Positions 9,600-18,117 are shown, counted from the stretch's first letter. The stretch: DNA of 64,000 bases from Streptomyces camponoticapitis (GCF_014646115.1 NZ_BMMV01000006.1:62001-126000); one strand, 5' to 3'. The notes: generated by a model not told the origin, from the letters alone. Program-made: numbers and translations.

Positions 9600-10499
9600 T
9601 CACGCCGGCGCCGGTCCCTCGATCCGCTTCTCGAACCAGTGGTGGGCGTACGGCTCGTCGTTGAAGGCGGCGACCTCCTCGAAGCCGCAGGAGTGGTACA
9701 GGCCGATCGCGGCGCTCAGCGCCCTGTTGGTGTCGAGGCGCAGTACGTCGCGGCCGTGCTGAGCGGCCCGTGCCTCCAGTTCGGCGAGGAACCGGCGGCC
9801 GAGACCGAGGCCACGGGCCTCGGGCGCCACCCACATGCGCTTGATCTCGGCCGGGGCGCCCGCCGGCAGCTTCAGCCCCGCGCAGCCGACGGGCTCACCG
9901 TGCAGCCGGGCGACCATGAACAGGCCGTGCGGCGCCCGGAGTTCACCCGCGTCGGGCAGCAGACTCCGTACGGGGTCGAAGCCGGACTCGAACCGCTCCC
10001 GCAGCTCGCTGAAGTAGGACCGCAGGCAGTGCTCGGCGTGGGGGTGGCCGGGGTCGACAGCCTCCAGCGTGACGGTCGCGGCGGTCAGCAACCGGTCGAC
10101 CTGGGCCATGGCCTCGACCAGCCGTGCGCGCTGGGCGGTGTTGAGCGGTTCCAGCAGGGAGCCGGCCAGTTCGTCGCTCCGGCCGTCGAGTACGGCGCGC
10201 TCCGCCCGCCCCGCGCCGGTGAGCCGTACGGTGCGCACGCGTCTGTCGCGCGGCTGCGGCTCAACCGTCACCAGTCCCTCGGCCTCCAGGGAGCGCAGGA
10301 GCCGGCTGACGTACCCGGAGTCGAGCCCGAGGCGCTCACGCAGCCGCCGTACGTCCTGGCCCTCCTCGCCGATCTCCCAGAGCAGCCGAGCGGCGCCGAT
10401 GGGCCGGTCACCGCCGAGGAAGTGGTCGTGGAGCACACCCACACGCTCGGTGACGGTTCGGTTGAACCGCCGTACCTGTTCGATCTGCGCCGCGTCCAT
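9600..10499 (-). CDS. MarR-GNAT fusion: regulator with N-acetyltransferase domain
   Basis: The 299-residue product joins an N-terminal winged helix of MarR type (RLRERLGLDSGYVSRLLRSL as recognition region, then VTVEPQPRDRRVRTVRLTGA as the wing) to a C-terminal GNAT acetyltransferase (MWVAPEARGLGLGRRFLAEL as the acetyl-CoA loop, then HSCGFEEVAAFNDEPYAHHW). Such fusions are common in actinomycetes and usually have unknown acetyl acceptors. A near-perfect palindrome covers the start codon (10498-10521), strongly suggesting autorepression. The gene ends 22 bases from the convergent sigma factor gene. Confidence 0.93.
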   Translation of the reverse strand: MDAAQIEQVRRFNRTVTERVGVLHDHFLGGDRPIGAARLLWEIGEEGQDVRRLRERLGLDSGYVSRLLRSLEAEGLVTVEPQPRDRRVRTVRLTGAGRAERAVLDGRSDELAGSLLEPLNTAQRARLVEAMAQVDRLLTAATVTLEAVDPGHPHAEHCLRSYFSELRERFESGFDPVRSLLPDAGELRAPHGLFMVARLHGEPVGCAGLKLPAGAPAEIKRMWVAPEARGLGLGRRFLAELEARAAQHGRDVLRLDTNRALSAAIGLYHSCGFEEVAAFNDEPYAHHWFEKRIEGPAPA

Positions 10500-10521
10500 T
10501 CTCTGACTCTAGTCAGAGAAT
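10498..10521. promoter_or_regulatory. Palindromic operator over the MarR-GNAT start codon
   Basis: Eleven bases ATTCTCTGACT, two bases CT, then AGTCAGAGAAT form a perfect 11-bp inverted repeat. It overlaps the first codon of the MarR-GNAT gene. The length and symmetry fit a MarR dimer site, so the protein probably represses itself here. Confidence 0.75.
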
Positions 10522-10874
10522 CCCGCGCGGGGCCAGCCGGGACGGGGGGACAGGCCCGGCGCGCCACATGCAGGACGGTGCCCCCGCCCCACACGGACCT
10601 GGTTCTGGAAAGTGTTTTCCGCCATCTCTGCCCCATCGCCACACACACCGGTATTTCCCTTTTTAGCGCGGTAAGGCGGCAGGCGTTTACGCGTGTCGAC
10701 GCCCCCGCGAGAAGCGTCCGCCGTGCCGGACTACCAGTGCGAACGACCAGTTCTCGCCGTTTGCGAAATCCGCGCCCGAGGGTACCGATCGACCTGGTTC
10801 GATTATGGCTTGTAAAGGCCGCCATCCGTTCGGCGCGCCGCTTTGAAAACCGTGCTTTTGAGGGAGTGTCAACT
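10522..10874. other. Intergenic region upstream of the PKS-like cluster
   Basis: About 350 bases without a gene, visibly richer in A and T than the flanks, especially 10640-10680 and 10795-10860. It should hold the promoter of the plus-strand biosynthetic operon and that of the MarR-GNAT gene. No -35/-10 pair was convincing enough to call. GAGGGAG at 10859-10865 is the ribosome-binding site of the first cluster gene. Confidence 0.5.
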
Positions 10875-12707
10875 GTGTCCCACATAGCGAATATCGACAC
10901 ATCGCTGCAAAGGCTGCGGACAATCGTGGCCGAAGTTCTTGAAACAGACGAAGTAAGCATCGAGGACGACGCTCTCTTTTTCGAAGACCTCGGTCTGGAT
11001 TCCTTGGAGAAAACCGAGGTGGTCGTCCGTGTCGAGAAAGAATTCAAGGTAAAACTCAGTCCCGCCGATGCTGCGGCCATGCGCTGCGTGGCGGACTCGG
11101 CAGCCGTCCTCCTCGGCAAGCTGGACAATCCACCGGAGGCCCACCCGGAGGCGGCGCCCGAGGTCGTCGACCTCGTCGATCGGCTGGTGGGATCCCACCT
11201 CGCTCAGGGGCGTGGGGAGCGGATCGCCTACACGGACCCCGACTGCGGCGATCTCTCCTACCGAGGGCTGCACGACGCGGTCTTACGGTACGCGGGGACG
11301 CTCGCCGCGAAGGGCACTCCTCCCGGCACGCGTGGACTGATCGTCGCCGACGACTCCGTCACCACGGTCGCGGCTGTCCTCGGTATGTGGTGGCACGGAT
11401 GCGTGCCCGCTGTCGTCAGTCCGCTCCTCAACGACGAGGAGATCGCCTACATCGCCGACGACTGCGCGGCGAGCGTGATCCATCTCGATGCCGCGCCGAA
11501 GCGGCAGCGAGCCCTGGAAACCCTCCTTTCGGACCGAAGCCGGATCGCCGGCCGGGACATCCGCGCGGAGAGCGCGGACAGTGCGGACGGCGCCGAGAGC
11601 ACCGGGAGCACCGGCTCCGTCCCGGGGGCCGCCGTCCCGTGGCCGTCGGACCGCGAGGCGCTGATCCAGTACACATCCGGAAGTACGGGCCTGCCCAAGG
11701 GAGTCCGGCACAGCGCGGGTGCCATCGAGGCGGCCCTGACCGGATTCGGCTCGCTGCTGGCGCTGCGCGAGGACGACACGGTGCTGTCCACGGCACGTAT
11801 GTCCTTCGGTTACGGATTCGGCGGAACGGTGCTCTTCCCGCTCGCGGCCGGTGCCCGTGCGGTCCTCATGCGCGGCAGCGTCGACCTGCACACCGTGACG
11901 GCCGCGCTCGACCAGTACCGGCCGACGGTGATGTGGTCGGTGCCGCGCCTGTACGCGGCGCTGGCCGACGCCGCCGCCACCTCCGACGGGGCTCCGCGGA
12001 CGGAATCGGTGCGGCTGTGCGTCGCCGCCGGGGAGCATCTGCCGGCCGCGCTGAGCGAGCGTATCCAGGAGACCTTCTCCGCAGGTCTGATCAACGGGCT
12101 CGGTGCGACGGAGGTACTGCACATCGTGGTGGCCACCCCCGCCGACCGGCCGATGCCCGGGACCATCGGGCTGGCCGTACCCGACGTACGGGCCACCGTC
12201 CGTGACGCCGAAGGCCTCCCGGTGGCCGACGGCGTCGAAGGCCGGCTCCACATCAGCGGCCCCACGGTCGCCCTCGGCTACCTAGGCAGGCCCGACGCCG
12301 CGGCCGCGACCTTCGCCGACGGCGGTGTGTACACCGGCGACATCGCGATCCGTAACGCCGACGGCACGGTGGTGCATCTGTGCCGCGCCGACGACCTGCT
12401 GAATCTGGGCGGCTACAAGGTCCCGCCCGCCGAGATCGAGGCGGTGGTACGGACCGTCGAAGGCGTCCGGGAGTGCGTGGTGGTCGGCCAGGCCGACGCG
12501 AACGGGCTGGAACAGGCGGTCCTTTACGCCGTCGCCGAACCCGATTCCGACACCGATCGGATCCGTCGCTCCATCACGGCCGCCATCCGGAGCCGGCTGG
12601 CGCCCTTCAAACGGCCGGCGCGGGTGGAGTTCCTCGACAAGCTGCCGGTCACCTCCACCGGAAAGCTTGCCTCCTTCCAGCTGCGGAAGCGGGTGAGTCA
12701 GTCATGA
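10875..12707 (+). CDS. ACP-fused acyl adenylase (benzoate-CoA-ligase-like), starter-unit loading
   Basis: The 610-residue protein begins with an acyl carrier domain (FEDLGLDSLEKTEVVVRVE; phosphopantetheine Ser near residue 43) followed by an ANL adenylation domain. Core motifs are YTSGSTGLPKGV near residue 266, SFGYGFGGTVLFPLAAGA, NGLGATEVLHIVVA, YTGD, LGGYKVPPAEIEAVV and the catalytic lysine in PVTSTGKLAS. The GATEVLHI and FGYG-FPL segments resemble benzoate-CoA ligases, pointing to an aryl or small carboxylic acid substrate (inference). It probably activates the acid as an adenylate and loads it on its own ACP. The GTG at 10875 has GAGGGAG about 9 bases upstream; a GTG at 10866 is less likely. 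It is the first gene of a tightly coupled operon. Confidence 0.88.
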   Translation: MSHIANIDTSLQRLRTIVAEVLETDEVSIEDDALFFEDLGLDSLEKTEVVVRVEKEFKVKLSPADAAAMRCVADSAAVLLGKLDNPPEAHPEAAPEVVDLVDRLVGSHLAQGRGERIAYTDPDCGDLSYRGLHDAVLRYAGTLAAKGTPPGTRGLIVADDSVTTVAAVLGMWWHGCVPAVVSPLLNDEEIAYIADDCAASVIHLDAAPKRQRALETLLSDRSRIAGRDIRAESADSADGAESTGSTGSVPGAAVPWPSDREALIQYTSGSTGLPKGVRHSAGAIEAALTGFGSLLALREDDTVLSTARMSFGYGFGGTVLFPLAAGARAVLMRGSVDLHTVTAALDQYRPTVMWSVPRLYAALADAAATSDGAPRTESVRLCVAAGEHLPAALSERIQETFSAGLINGLGATEVLHIVVATPADRPMPGTIGLAVPDVRATVRDAEGLPVADGVEGRLHISGPTVALGYLGRPDAAAATFADGGVYTGDIAIRNADGTVVHLCRADDLLNLGGYKVPPAEIEAVVRTVEGVRECVVVGQADANGLEQAVLYAVAEPDSDTDRIRRSITAAIRSRLAPFKRPARVEFLDKLPVTSTGKLASFQLRKRVSQS

Positions 12708-13843
12708 CCTGGGACATCACGGGCAGTGGCGCGATCGCCAACATCGGCCGTACGCCTGGGCAGATCTTCGACGCGCTCTGCGCCGGGCAGGAGACGCGCA
12801 ACCCGCTGAGGGCCTTCGACAGCACCAAGTACCGGACCCGCCACGCCTACGAGATCGACGACCGGACCGGGTTACGCGACGAGCCCTGGCGGGCGACCAA
12901 GTGGCTGGTCCTCGCCGTCCGGCAGGCCCTCGCCGACGCGGGCCTGTCCGAGGACCTCTCCCGGACACCGGTACTCGTCGGTACGACGCTGCGGGAGCAG
13001 CGCAGTACGGAGTTGTGGTGGACCGAGGGCGTCCCGGTCCGTCCCTCGGACCTCCACTTCGGCGGCGCTCTGCGCGACGCGTTCGGTGCCGTCTCCACGT
13101 ACACGTTCGCCAACGCCTGCTCGGCCTCGCTCTACGCACTGGGTCTGGCCACCGACATGCTCGACTGCGGCACGGCCGACACGGTCGTGGTCGCGGGCAC
13201 GGACTCCATCACCGAGAGTGCCTTCGGAATGCTGGACCGGGTGCAGAACGAATCGCCGCAAGAACTGCGGCCGTTCGACGTGACGCACAAGGGCATGCTG
13301 ATGGGTGAGGGGGCCGTGGCGGTCGTCCTCCAGCGCCCGGGTACGCACGACCGGCGTCCGCTCGCCCGGCTGACGGGCGTCAGCATGAACTGCGACGCCC
13401 AGCACGCCACCGCTCCCGACCCCGAAGGCATACGTACGGCCGTTCTCGACGCCCATCGGCGTGCCGGTGTCAGCTCCGGGGACATCGACCTGGTGATGCT
13501 GCACGGCAGCGGTACGCCCCGTAACGACGAGACCGAAGCCGCCGTCCTCTCCGAGGTGTTCGCGGGTACGAGCCGCGCCCACGCCCCCCTGATGACGGCC
13601 ATCAAATCCATGACGGGCCACACACTGGGAGGTTCCGGACTCCTCAGTCTGGTCGTCGCCGTGCTCGCCATGGAGCGGAACACCGTGCCGCCGGTGCTCG
13701 GCCTCACCGATCCCATAGAGCAGGCGGCCGGACTCGGCCTGGTCCGTGGCGGTGCCACCGCGGCCGACATCACCACGGCGCAGATCAACGCGTTCGGCCT
13801 GGGCGGAATCAACGCGGTCGCGCTGGTCGAGGCCGCGGCATGA
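12704..13843 (+). CDS. Beta-ketoacyl synthase (active ketosynthase, KS-alpha-like)
   Basis: The 379-residue product keeps the complete thiolase-fold catalytic triad: Cys139 in TFANACSASLYAL, His267 in VMLHGSGTPRNDE and His306 in SMTGHTLGGSG. It should perform decarboxylative Claisen condensation of malonyl-ACP with the loaded starter or growing chain. The start codon overlaps the stop of the ligase gene (ATGA) and its own stop overlaps the next gene, so it would be made in step with its Cys-less partner, as KS-alpha and KS-beta are in type II systems. The protein is somewhat shorter than typical KS-alpha subunits (about 420 residues). Confidence 0.88.
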   Translation: MTWDITGSGAIANIGRTPGQIFDALCAGQETRNPLRAFDSTKYRTRHAYEIDDRTGLRDEPWRATKWLVLAVRQALADAGLSEDLSRTPVLVGTTLREQRSTELWWTEGVPVRPSDLHFGGALRDAFGAVSTYTFANACSASLYALGLATDMLDCGTADTVVVAGTDSITESAFGMLDRVQNESPQELRPFDVTHKGMLMGEGAVAVVLQRPGTHDRRPLARLTGVSMNCDAQHATAPDPEGIRTAVLDAHRRAGVSSGDIDLVMLHGSGTPRNDETEAAVLSEVFAGTSRAHAPLMTAIKSMTGHTLGGSGLLSLVVAVLAMERNTVPPVLGLTDPIEQAAGLGLVRGGATAADITTAQINAFGLGGINAVALVEAAA

Positions 13844-14856
13844 CCCCCGCACCGACGACCGACGCGCGCCTCGCGGATCCGGTGCTCGCCAAGGCGCGAG
13901 AGACCCTTGTCACCGGCGTCGGGCTCGCCGTCCCCGGCCTGCGGTCGGTGGGCGACCTGCTCACCGACCAACCACCCGCGGACGGCTTCGATCCGGCGAC
14001 GGCCCTGAAGGGCCGGGAGATGCGGCACAAGGACCGTGCCTCGCGCCTCGCCCTGTACGCCGCCGAACAGGCGCTGGCCGACGCCGGCCTTCTCGACGGG
14101 GAGGGGCGGCTCCTGGGGACGGGCGACACGACCGCCGTGGTGGTCAGCTCCAACCTGGGCTCGTTGCAGACGGCCTGCGACTTCACCGACACCGTCTCCC
14201 GCGAGACGGTCGTCGGACTCAGTCCGCTCGGTCTGCCGCAGACGTCGAGCAATGTCGTCGCCGGCTGGGTCGCCATCCGGTACGGGCTCCGCGGCCCCAA
14301 TCTCACCGTCTGCAACGGCGCCACCAGCGGGCTGGACGCTCTGCACTGGGCCCGGAACCTCATCGTGGCGGGGCGCTGCCGCAGAGCGGTCGTGGTCGGC
14401 GTCGAACCGGCCACCGAACACGTCGACAAGCTCCTCGGCACGAGGGCCTCCGACGTGGCGTGCGCCGTCGTGCTCGAATCCGCGGCCGAAGCCTCCCAAG
14501 GAGGTTCCGCGCATGCCCCCGTACGTGGGTCGGGTGTCTACGCGCGCCTGGCCGCCTACACCCGCGGCGCCGAACTCGCGCCCACTGTCGCGGAGACCGA
14601 AGCCCTGGCTCCCGTCCCCGTCGGACTGCGGCTCACCGGCGCTCCCGCGCGACCGCCGTCCACCGGGCGGGAACAGAGCCTGGACCTCACCGCGCGGCTG
14701 GGAGATTGCTCGGGCGCCCTGGGAGTGCTCCAGGGCGCCGTCGCCGCCGTTCACATCCGGACGCACGGAAGCGAAGCCGTGCTCGCATTCACAGGAGGCG
14801 GCGACTTCGATGACGCGGCAGCCGCCCTTCTGCTGACCGGTGGAGACACCGAATGA
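13840..14856 (+). CDS. Ketosynthase-like protein lacking catalytic Cys (chain-length-factor-like)
   Basis: This 338-residue protein has a thiolase fold (AVVVSSNLGSLQTACDFTD, QTSSNVVAGWVAIRYGLRGP) but the residue aligned with the active Cys is Ala161 in VCNGATSGLDAL. It also lacks the two catalytic His motifs and about 60 C-terminal residues of a full ketosynthase. This fits a KS-beta or chain-length-factor role as heterodimer partner of the preceding KS. Classic KS-beta proteins carry Gln at that site, so the Ala is unusual. ATGA overlaps at both ends support co-translation. Alternatively it could be an inactive acyl-transfer scaffold. Confidence 0.8.
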   Translation: MTPAPTTDARLADPVLAKARETLVTGVGLAVPGLRSVGDLLTDQPPADGFDPATALKGREMRHKDRASRLALYAAEQALADAGLLDGEGRLLGTGDTTAVVVSSNLGSLQTACDFTDTVSRETVVGLSPLGLPQTSSNVVAGWVAIRYGLRGPNLTVCNGATSGLDALHWARNLIVAGRCRRAVVVGVEPATEHVDKLLGTRASDVACAVVLESAAEASQGGSAHAPVRGSGVYARLAAYTRGAELAPTVAETEALAPVPVGLRLTGAPARPPSTGREQSLDLTARLGDCSGALGVLQGAVAAVHIRTHGSEAVLAFTGGGDFDDAAAALLLTGGDTE

Positions 14857-15128
14857 AAGGAAAGTCCGCAATGGAATCAGCAGTGGACGTCGAAGAACTG
14901 CGCACGATCGTCGCGGAGTCCCTCGAACTGGAACCCGAAGAGGTGGGTGACAGCGACCACTTCGCCGAGGACCTCGACATGGACTCGCTGATGGTGCTGG
15001 AAATATCGTCCCGGCTTCAACAGCGCTACGGCATTTCCGTCAAGGACTCCGCCATCGGCTCCGTACAGAATCTTCCCGAGCTACGGGATCTGGTCGATTC
15101 CCTGCTGGCCGAAGGGTCGGTGGCGTGA
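14853..15128 (+). CDS. Acyl carrier protein
   Basis: A 91-residue acidic protein with the ACP motif DLDMDSLMVLEISSRLQQRY; the phosphopantetheine Ser is at residue 45. The first ATG overlaps the preceding stop (ATGA) and has GGAG 7 bases upstream. A second ATG at 14871 has AAGGA upstream and would give an 85-residue protein, so either start is possible. It is the free carrier of the cluster, distinct from the ACP fused to the ligase, and would carry malonyl extender and growing chain. Confidence 0.9.
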   Translation: MKGKSAMESAVDVEELRTIVAESLELEPEEVGDSDHFAEDLDMDSLMVLEISSRLQQRYGISVKDSAIGSVQNLPELRDLVDSLLAEGSVA

Positions 15129-15865
15129 CCGGCAGGCGAATCGCGCTGGTGAGCGGGGGTTCCCGGGGAATCGGCCGGGCGGTTGTCACCAGACTGGCCC
15201 AGGACGGATTCGACGTCGCCTTCTGCTACCGCTCCCGCTCGGACGAGGCCAAGGAGACCGAACGGGAGGCGGTCGATCACGGCTCCCGGGTCTTCGCCCA
15301 GCAGGTCGATGTCACCGACGCGGACGAGAGCCGTGCCTTCCTCGCGGCGACGGAGGACGAACTCGGCCCGGTCGACGCGGTGGTGACGGCCGCCGGCATC
15401 ACCCGGGACAAGCCGCTGGCGACGATGGAGGACGCTCAATGGAATGACGTCCTGACGACCAATCTGGACGGCAACTACCACATCTGTCGTCCGGCCATAG
15501 AGCGGATGGTCAACCGCCGGGCCGGCAATCTGGTGACGCTGTCCTCGATCGCCGGCGTTCACGGGAGTGTCGGCCAGACCAACTACTCCGCCGCCAAGGC
15601 CGGGATCATCGGCTTCACCATGGCCATGGCGAAGGAGTACGGCAGATTCGGCATACGGGCCAACACCGTCGCTCCGGGGTTCATCGAGACGGAGATGACG
15701 GCCGAGGTGTCCGACAGGGCCAGGAAGAAGTATCTCGGCCAGATCCCGCTGTCGCGGTTCGGCACCTCGGACGAGGTGGCCGATCTGGTCTCGTTCCTCC
15801 TGTCCAAACGAGCCTCCTACATCACCGGCCAAGTACTCGGCATAGACGGCGGGTTGGTGATGTGA
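15125..15865 (+). CDS. 3-oxoacyl-ACP reductase (FabG-type SDR)
   Basis: The 246-residue short-chain dehydrogenase has the NADPH motif SGGSRGIGRAV at the N-terminus, and Ser, Tyr and Lys of the active site in LSSIAGVHGSVGQ and TNYSAAKAG (Tyr near 153). Its C-terminus, ITGQVLGIDGGLVM, is typical of FabG. It should reduce the beta-keto group made by the KS to a beta-hydroxyl. GTG start overlaps the ACP stop (GTGA), continuing the coupled operon. No dehydratase, enoyl reductase, cyclase or acyltransferase follows, so either those are borrowed from fatty acid synthesis or the product keeps a hydroxyl. Confidence 0.92.
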   Translation: MTGRRIALVSGGSRGIGRAVVTRLAQDGFDVAFCYRSRSDEAKETEREAVDHGSRVFAQQVDVTDADESRAFLAATEDELGPVDAVVTAAGITRDKPLATMEDAQWNDVLTTNLDGNYHICRPAIERMVNRRAGNLVTLSSIAGVHGSVGQTNYSAAKAGIIGFTMAMAKEYGRFGIRANTVAPGFIETEMTAEVSDRARKKYLGQIPLSRFGTSDEVADLVSFLLSKRASYITGQVLGIDGGLVM

Positions 15866-15926
15866 AGGACACGGCCCGCCCTCGTACGCAGGGCTCGGAT
15901 CTCCGACGACCGCAGGGAGGGTGTGA

Positions 15927-16712
15927 GTGAGACCCGCAGGCCCGCTGGGACCGATCACCCGGCGCCGTCCCGTCGACGACCCGGTGGTGCGTCTCTTCCT
16001 CTTCCACCACGCGGGTGGCTCCCATCTGCTCTACCGGGGCTGGACACGTCATTTCCCCGAGGACTGGGACATCTGTCTGCTGGACGCGCCCGGGCGCGGG
16101 AACGCTCAGGCGATCCCTCTCGTCGCCGACTGCGCGGACCTCGTGACGTTCTTCGACGAGGCCCTCACGCCGCTGCTGAACCGGCCGTTCGCCTTCTTCG
16201 GCCACAGCGTGGGTGCCCGTGTCGCCTACGAGTTCGCCTGCCGCCTCGCGGAGACAGGACGCGAACTCCCTCTCTGGCTCGGGGTGTCGTCCTTTCGCGC
16301 GCCGCAGCCGGATTCGGCGGAGCCACCGCTGACCCGGAGCCTGACATCCGATGCCGGGTTGCGTGACTGGCTCGGGACCACGGGCGGCATCCCGGACCGG
16401 CTGCTGACCGACGACAACCTGTGGAAGGCGTTCGCTCCCCTGATGCGCAGCGATCTGGCGCTCGCGGACACCTGGGACCGGGAGACGCTCGGACCGCCTC
16501 TGCCGGTGCCGCTGACCGTCTTCACCGGGTCGCACGACACTGTCGTGGCGCGCCACAAGCTGGACCGCTGGCCCCGGCTGACGGACAACTTCCTCGGGAC
16601 GCACACCTATTCGGGAGGGCACTTCTATCTGAACGAGCACCGCGAGCAGTTGGTCGCGCGCATCACCGAGACGGTACGCACCCTGCTCGGCACCCGGCGG
16701 GGCGGCGGATAG
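15927..16712 (+). CDS. Type II thioesterase (alpha/beta hydrolase)
   Basis: The 261-residue protein is a GrsT-like thioesterase: LFLFHHAGGSHLLYRGW near the start, the nucleophile elbow FFGHSVGARVAYE (Ser about 93), and the catalytic His in SGGHFYLNEH. Such enzymes release products from carrier proteins or clear misprimed ones. The GTG at 15927 follows GGGAGG by about 6 bases; an overlapping GTG at 15923 is out of frame. It lies 61 bases after the ketoreductase and ends the cluster before a strong terminator. Confidence 0.9.
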   Translation: MRPAGPLGPITRRRPVDDPVVRLFLFHHAGGSHLLYRGWTRHFPEDWDICLLDAPGRGNAQAIPLVADCADLVTFFDEALTPLLNRPFAFFGHSVGARVAYEFACRLAETGRELPLWLGVSSFRAPQPDSAEPPLTRSLTSDAGLRDWLGTTGGIPDRLLTDDNLWKAFAPLMRSDLALADTWDRETLGPPLPVPLTVFTGSHDTVVARHKLDRWPRLTDNFLGTHTYSGGHFYLNEHREQLVARITETVRTLLGTRRGGG

Positions 16713-16731
16713 CCGGAGTCGTGGCACCCCA

Positions 16732-16760
16732 GAGGCCCCGGACCAAGAATCCGGGGCCTC
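16732..16760. terminator. Bidirectional terminator between convergent genes
   Basis: GAGGCCCCGGA, loop CCAAGAA, TCCGGGGCCTC form a perfect 11-bp stem. It sits between the thioesterase stop at 16712 and the stop of the minus-strand wall-protein gene at 16787, so it can serve both. Confidence 0.85.
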
Positions 16761-16786
16761 GCGCGCGTGTTGGACCGCCTGTCGGT

Positions 16787-18019
16787 TCAGCTCGGGTTCT
16801 GAGCCCGGCGGCGTACGGCGACGAGGGTGCCCGCACCCGCGACAGCCACCGCGAGTGCGGCGCCCGCGATCGGCAGTGTCGCCGAGGAGGAGCCGGTGGC
16901 GGCCAGGTTGCCGCCGGTGGTGCTCGATCCGCTGTCACCGGCGGACGAACCACCGGCCGAGCTGTCGGAGCCATCGGACGAACCGCCCGTCGAGCCTGCC
17001 GAGCCGGTCGAACCCGTGGAGCCGCTGGAACCGGTCGAGCCGGTCGAGCCGCCGTCCGTCACGTCCAGCGTGACGTCGTCCCTGTCATTGGTCTTGTCGG
17101 GGTCGAACGGCCGGGCCTCGGTGCTCAGTGCCACCGAGCCCTTGGCGCCTGCCACCTTCTTGTCGATCTTCAGCTTGAAGACGTAGGTCTCGCCCCCGTC
17201 CTCGTCGACCCACCTCTGGCTGGTGCCGCAGGCGTACGCCTTGCCCTTGGCCTCGCAGAACCCGTGGGGCTCGACGACCGACGTTCCGGCCGGCGGCGTG
17301 ATCAGGACTTGGACGAGCGGTTCCCCCTCCCTGGTCAGCACCCAGGCGGGACCTCTGTTGTTGAACTGGGCCTTCAGGATCACCGTGTCGCCGACATCGC
17401 CCGTCAGGGAGGCTCCCGTCACCTGGTAGTCCGCGGTGTTGACGGAGGTCACCGGCACGTCGACGGCCTGCTCGGTGCCCTCTCCCCCGGGCTGACGCTC
17501 CACCAGCTTCACCGCGGGTGCGGTGCCGGGCACCGGAGTCGTGGCGGACTCGTCCAGCTGGGGATCGCTGTCCGCGACGAGCACGCGCAGGTCGTCCTTG
17601 AGCGCACGGTCGAGCGCCTTGATCACGAGAGGCTTCTCGGGCGCGTAACTGGCACCCGGCGCCACCGCCTGGGCGAACTCGCACACCACGTTCCACTTGG
17701 CGGTCATCTCGTCGTAGGAGGGGACCTGGTGCGTCTCGCAGTTGGAGGGAACGTCCGCGAAGTCGAGTCCCCGGGTCACCGAGTAGAAGACCCAGACCTT
17801 GTCCGCGGCCGTGGTGCCCTTGTTCGTCACGGTGACCGACTGATCGAGGCTGCTGCCCGGCCGCACGCCCTCGATCGGGGCGATGTCGCCCACGACCAGC
17901 TCGGGTGCGGCCTGGTCGGCGAAGGCGGCGGGAGCAGCGCCCACCGCGATCAGACCGACGGCGCCCAAAGCGGCGACGGCGGTACGGGAGACACGACGGT
18001 TCTGTGCGCGAATCGGCAT
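16787..18019 (-). CDS. Secreted cell-wall-anchored protein with LAATG sortase signal
   Basis: The 410-residue product has a Sec signal peptide (residues 1 to about 34, ending APAAFA), two DUF11-like or CARDB-like beta-sandwich segments, a Ser/Gly/Thr repeat linker near residues 325-368, and a C-terminal sorting signal: NLAATG at 371-376, a hydrophobic stretch and the tail VRRRAQNPS. LAxTG is the class E sortase motif of streptomycetes, so the protein is probably attached to peptidoglycan. No enzyme domain is visible; a structural, adhesive or matrix role is inference. The repeat linker may vary in length between strains. Confidence 0.85.
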   Translation of the reverse strand: MPIRAQNRRVSRTAVAALGAVGLIAVGAAPAAFADQAAPELVVGDIAPIEGVRPGSSLDQSVTVTNKGTTAADKVWVFYSVTRGLDFADVPSNCETHQVPSYDEMTAKWNVVCEFAQAVAPGASYAPEKPLVIKALDRALKDDLRVLVADSDPQLDESATTPVPGTAPAVKLVERQPGGEGTEQAVDVPVTSVNTADYQVTGASLTGDVGDTVILKAQFNNRGPAWVLTREGEPLVQVLITPPAGTSVVEPHGFCEAKGKAYACGTSQRWVDEDGGETYVFKLKIDKKVAGAKGSVALSTEARPFDPDKTNDRDDVTLDVTDGGSTGSTGSSGSTGSTGSAGSTGGSSDGSDSSAGGSSAGDSGSSTTGGNLAATGSSSATLPIAGAALAVAVAGAGTLVAVRRRAQNPS

Positions 18020-18117
18020 GGAGGGAACCTCTGTTGGGCCGTAGGCAAACGTGTGGTGTCCTTCAGGAGAACTGCCCTTCCACCGCTAAGACTCCCGCCG
18101 ATGCCGAAGGGTTGCGG

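Noticed and set aside
9639-10874. Long N-terminal extension of the ACP-ligase frame
   Set aside because: The first 410 residues are antisense to the MarR-GNAT gene; the ribosome-binding site and ACP fold place the start at 10875.
16960-17060. Ser/Gly/Thr repeat as a CRISPR or mobile repeat
   Set aside because: The units are codon-level repeats of a protein linker without regular spacers.
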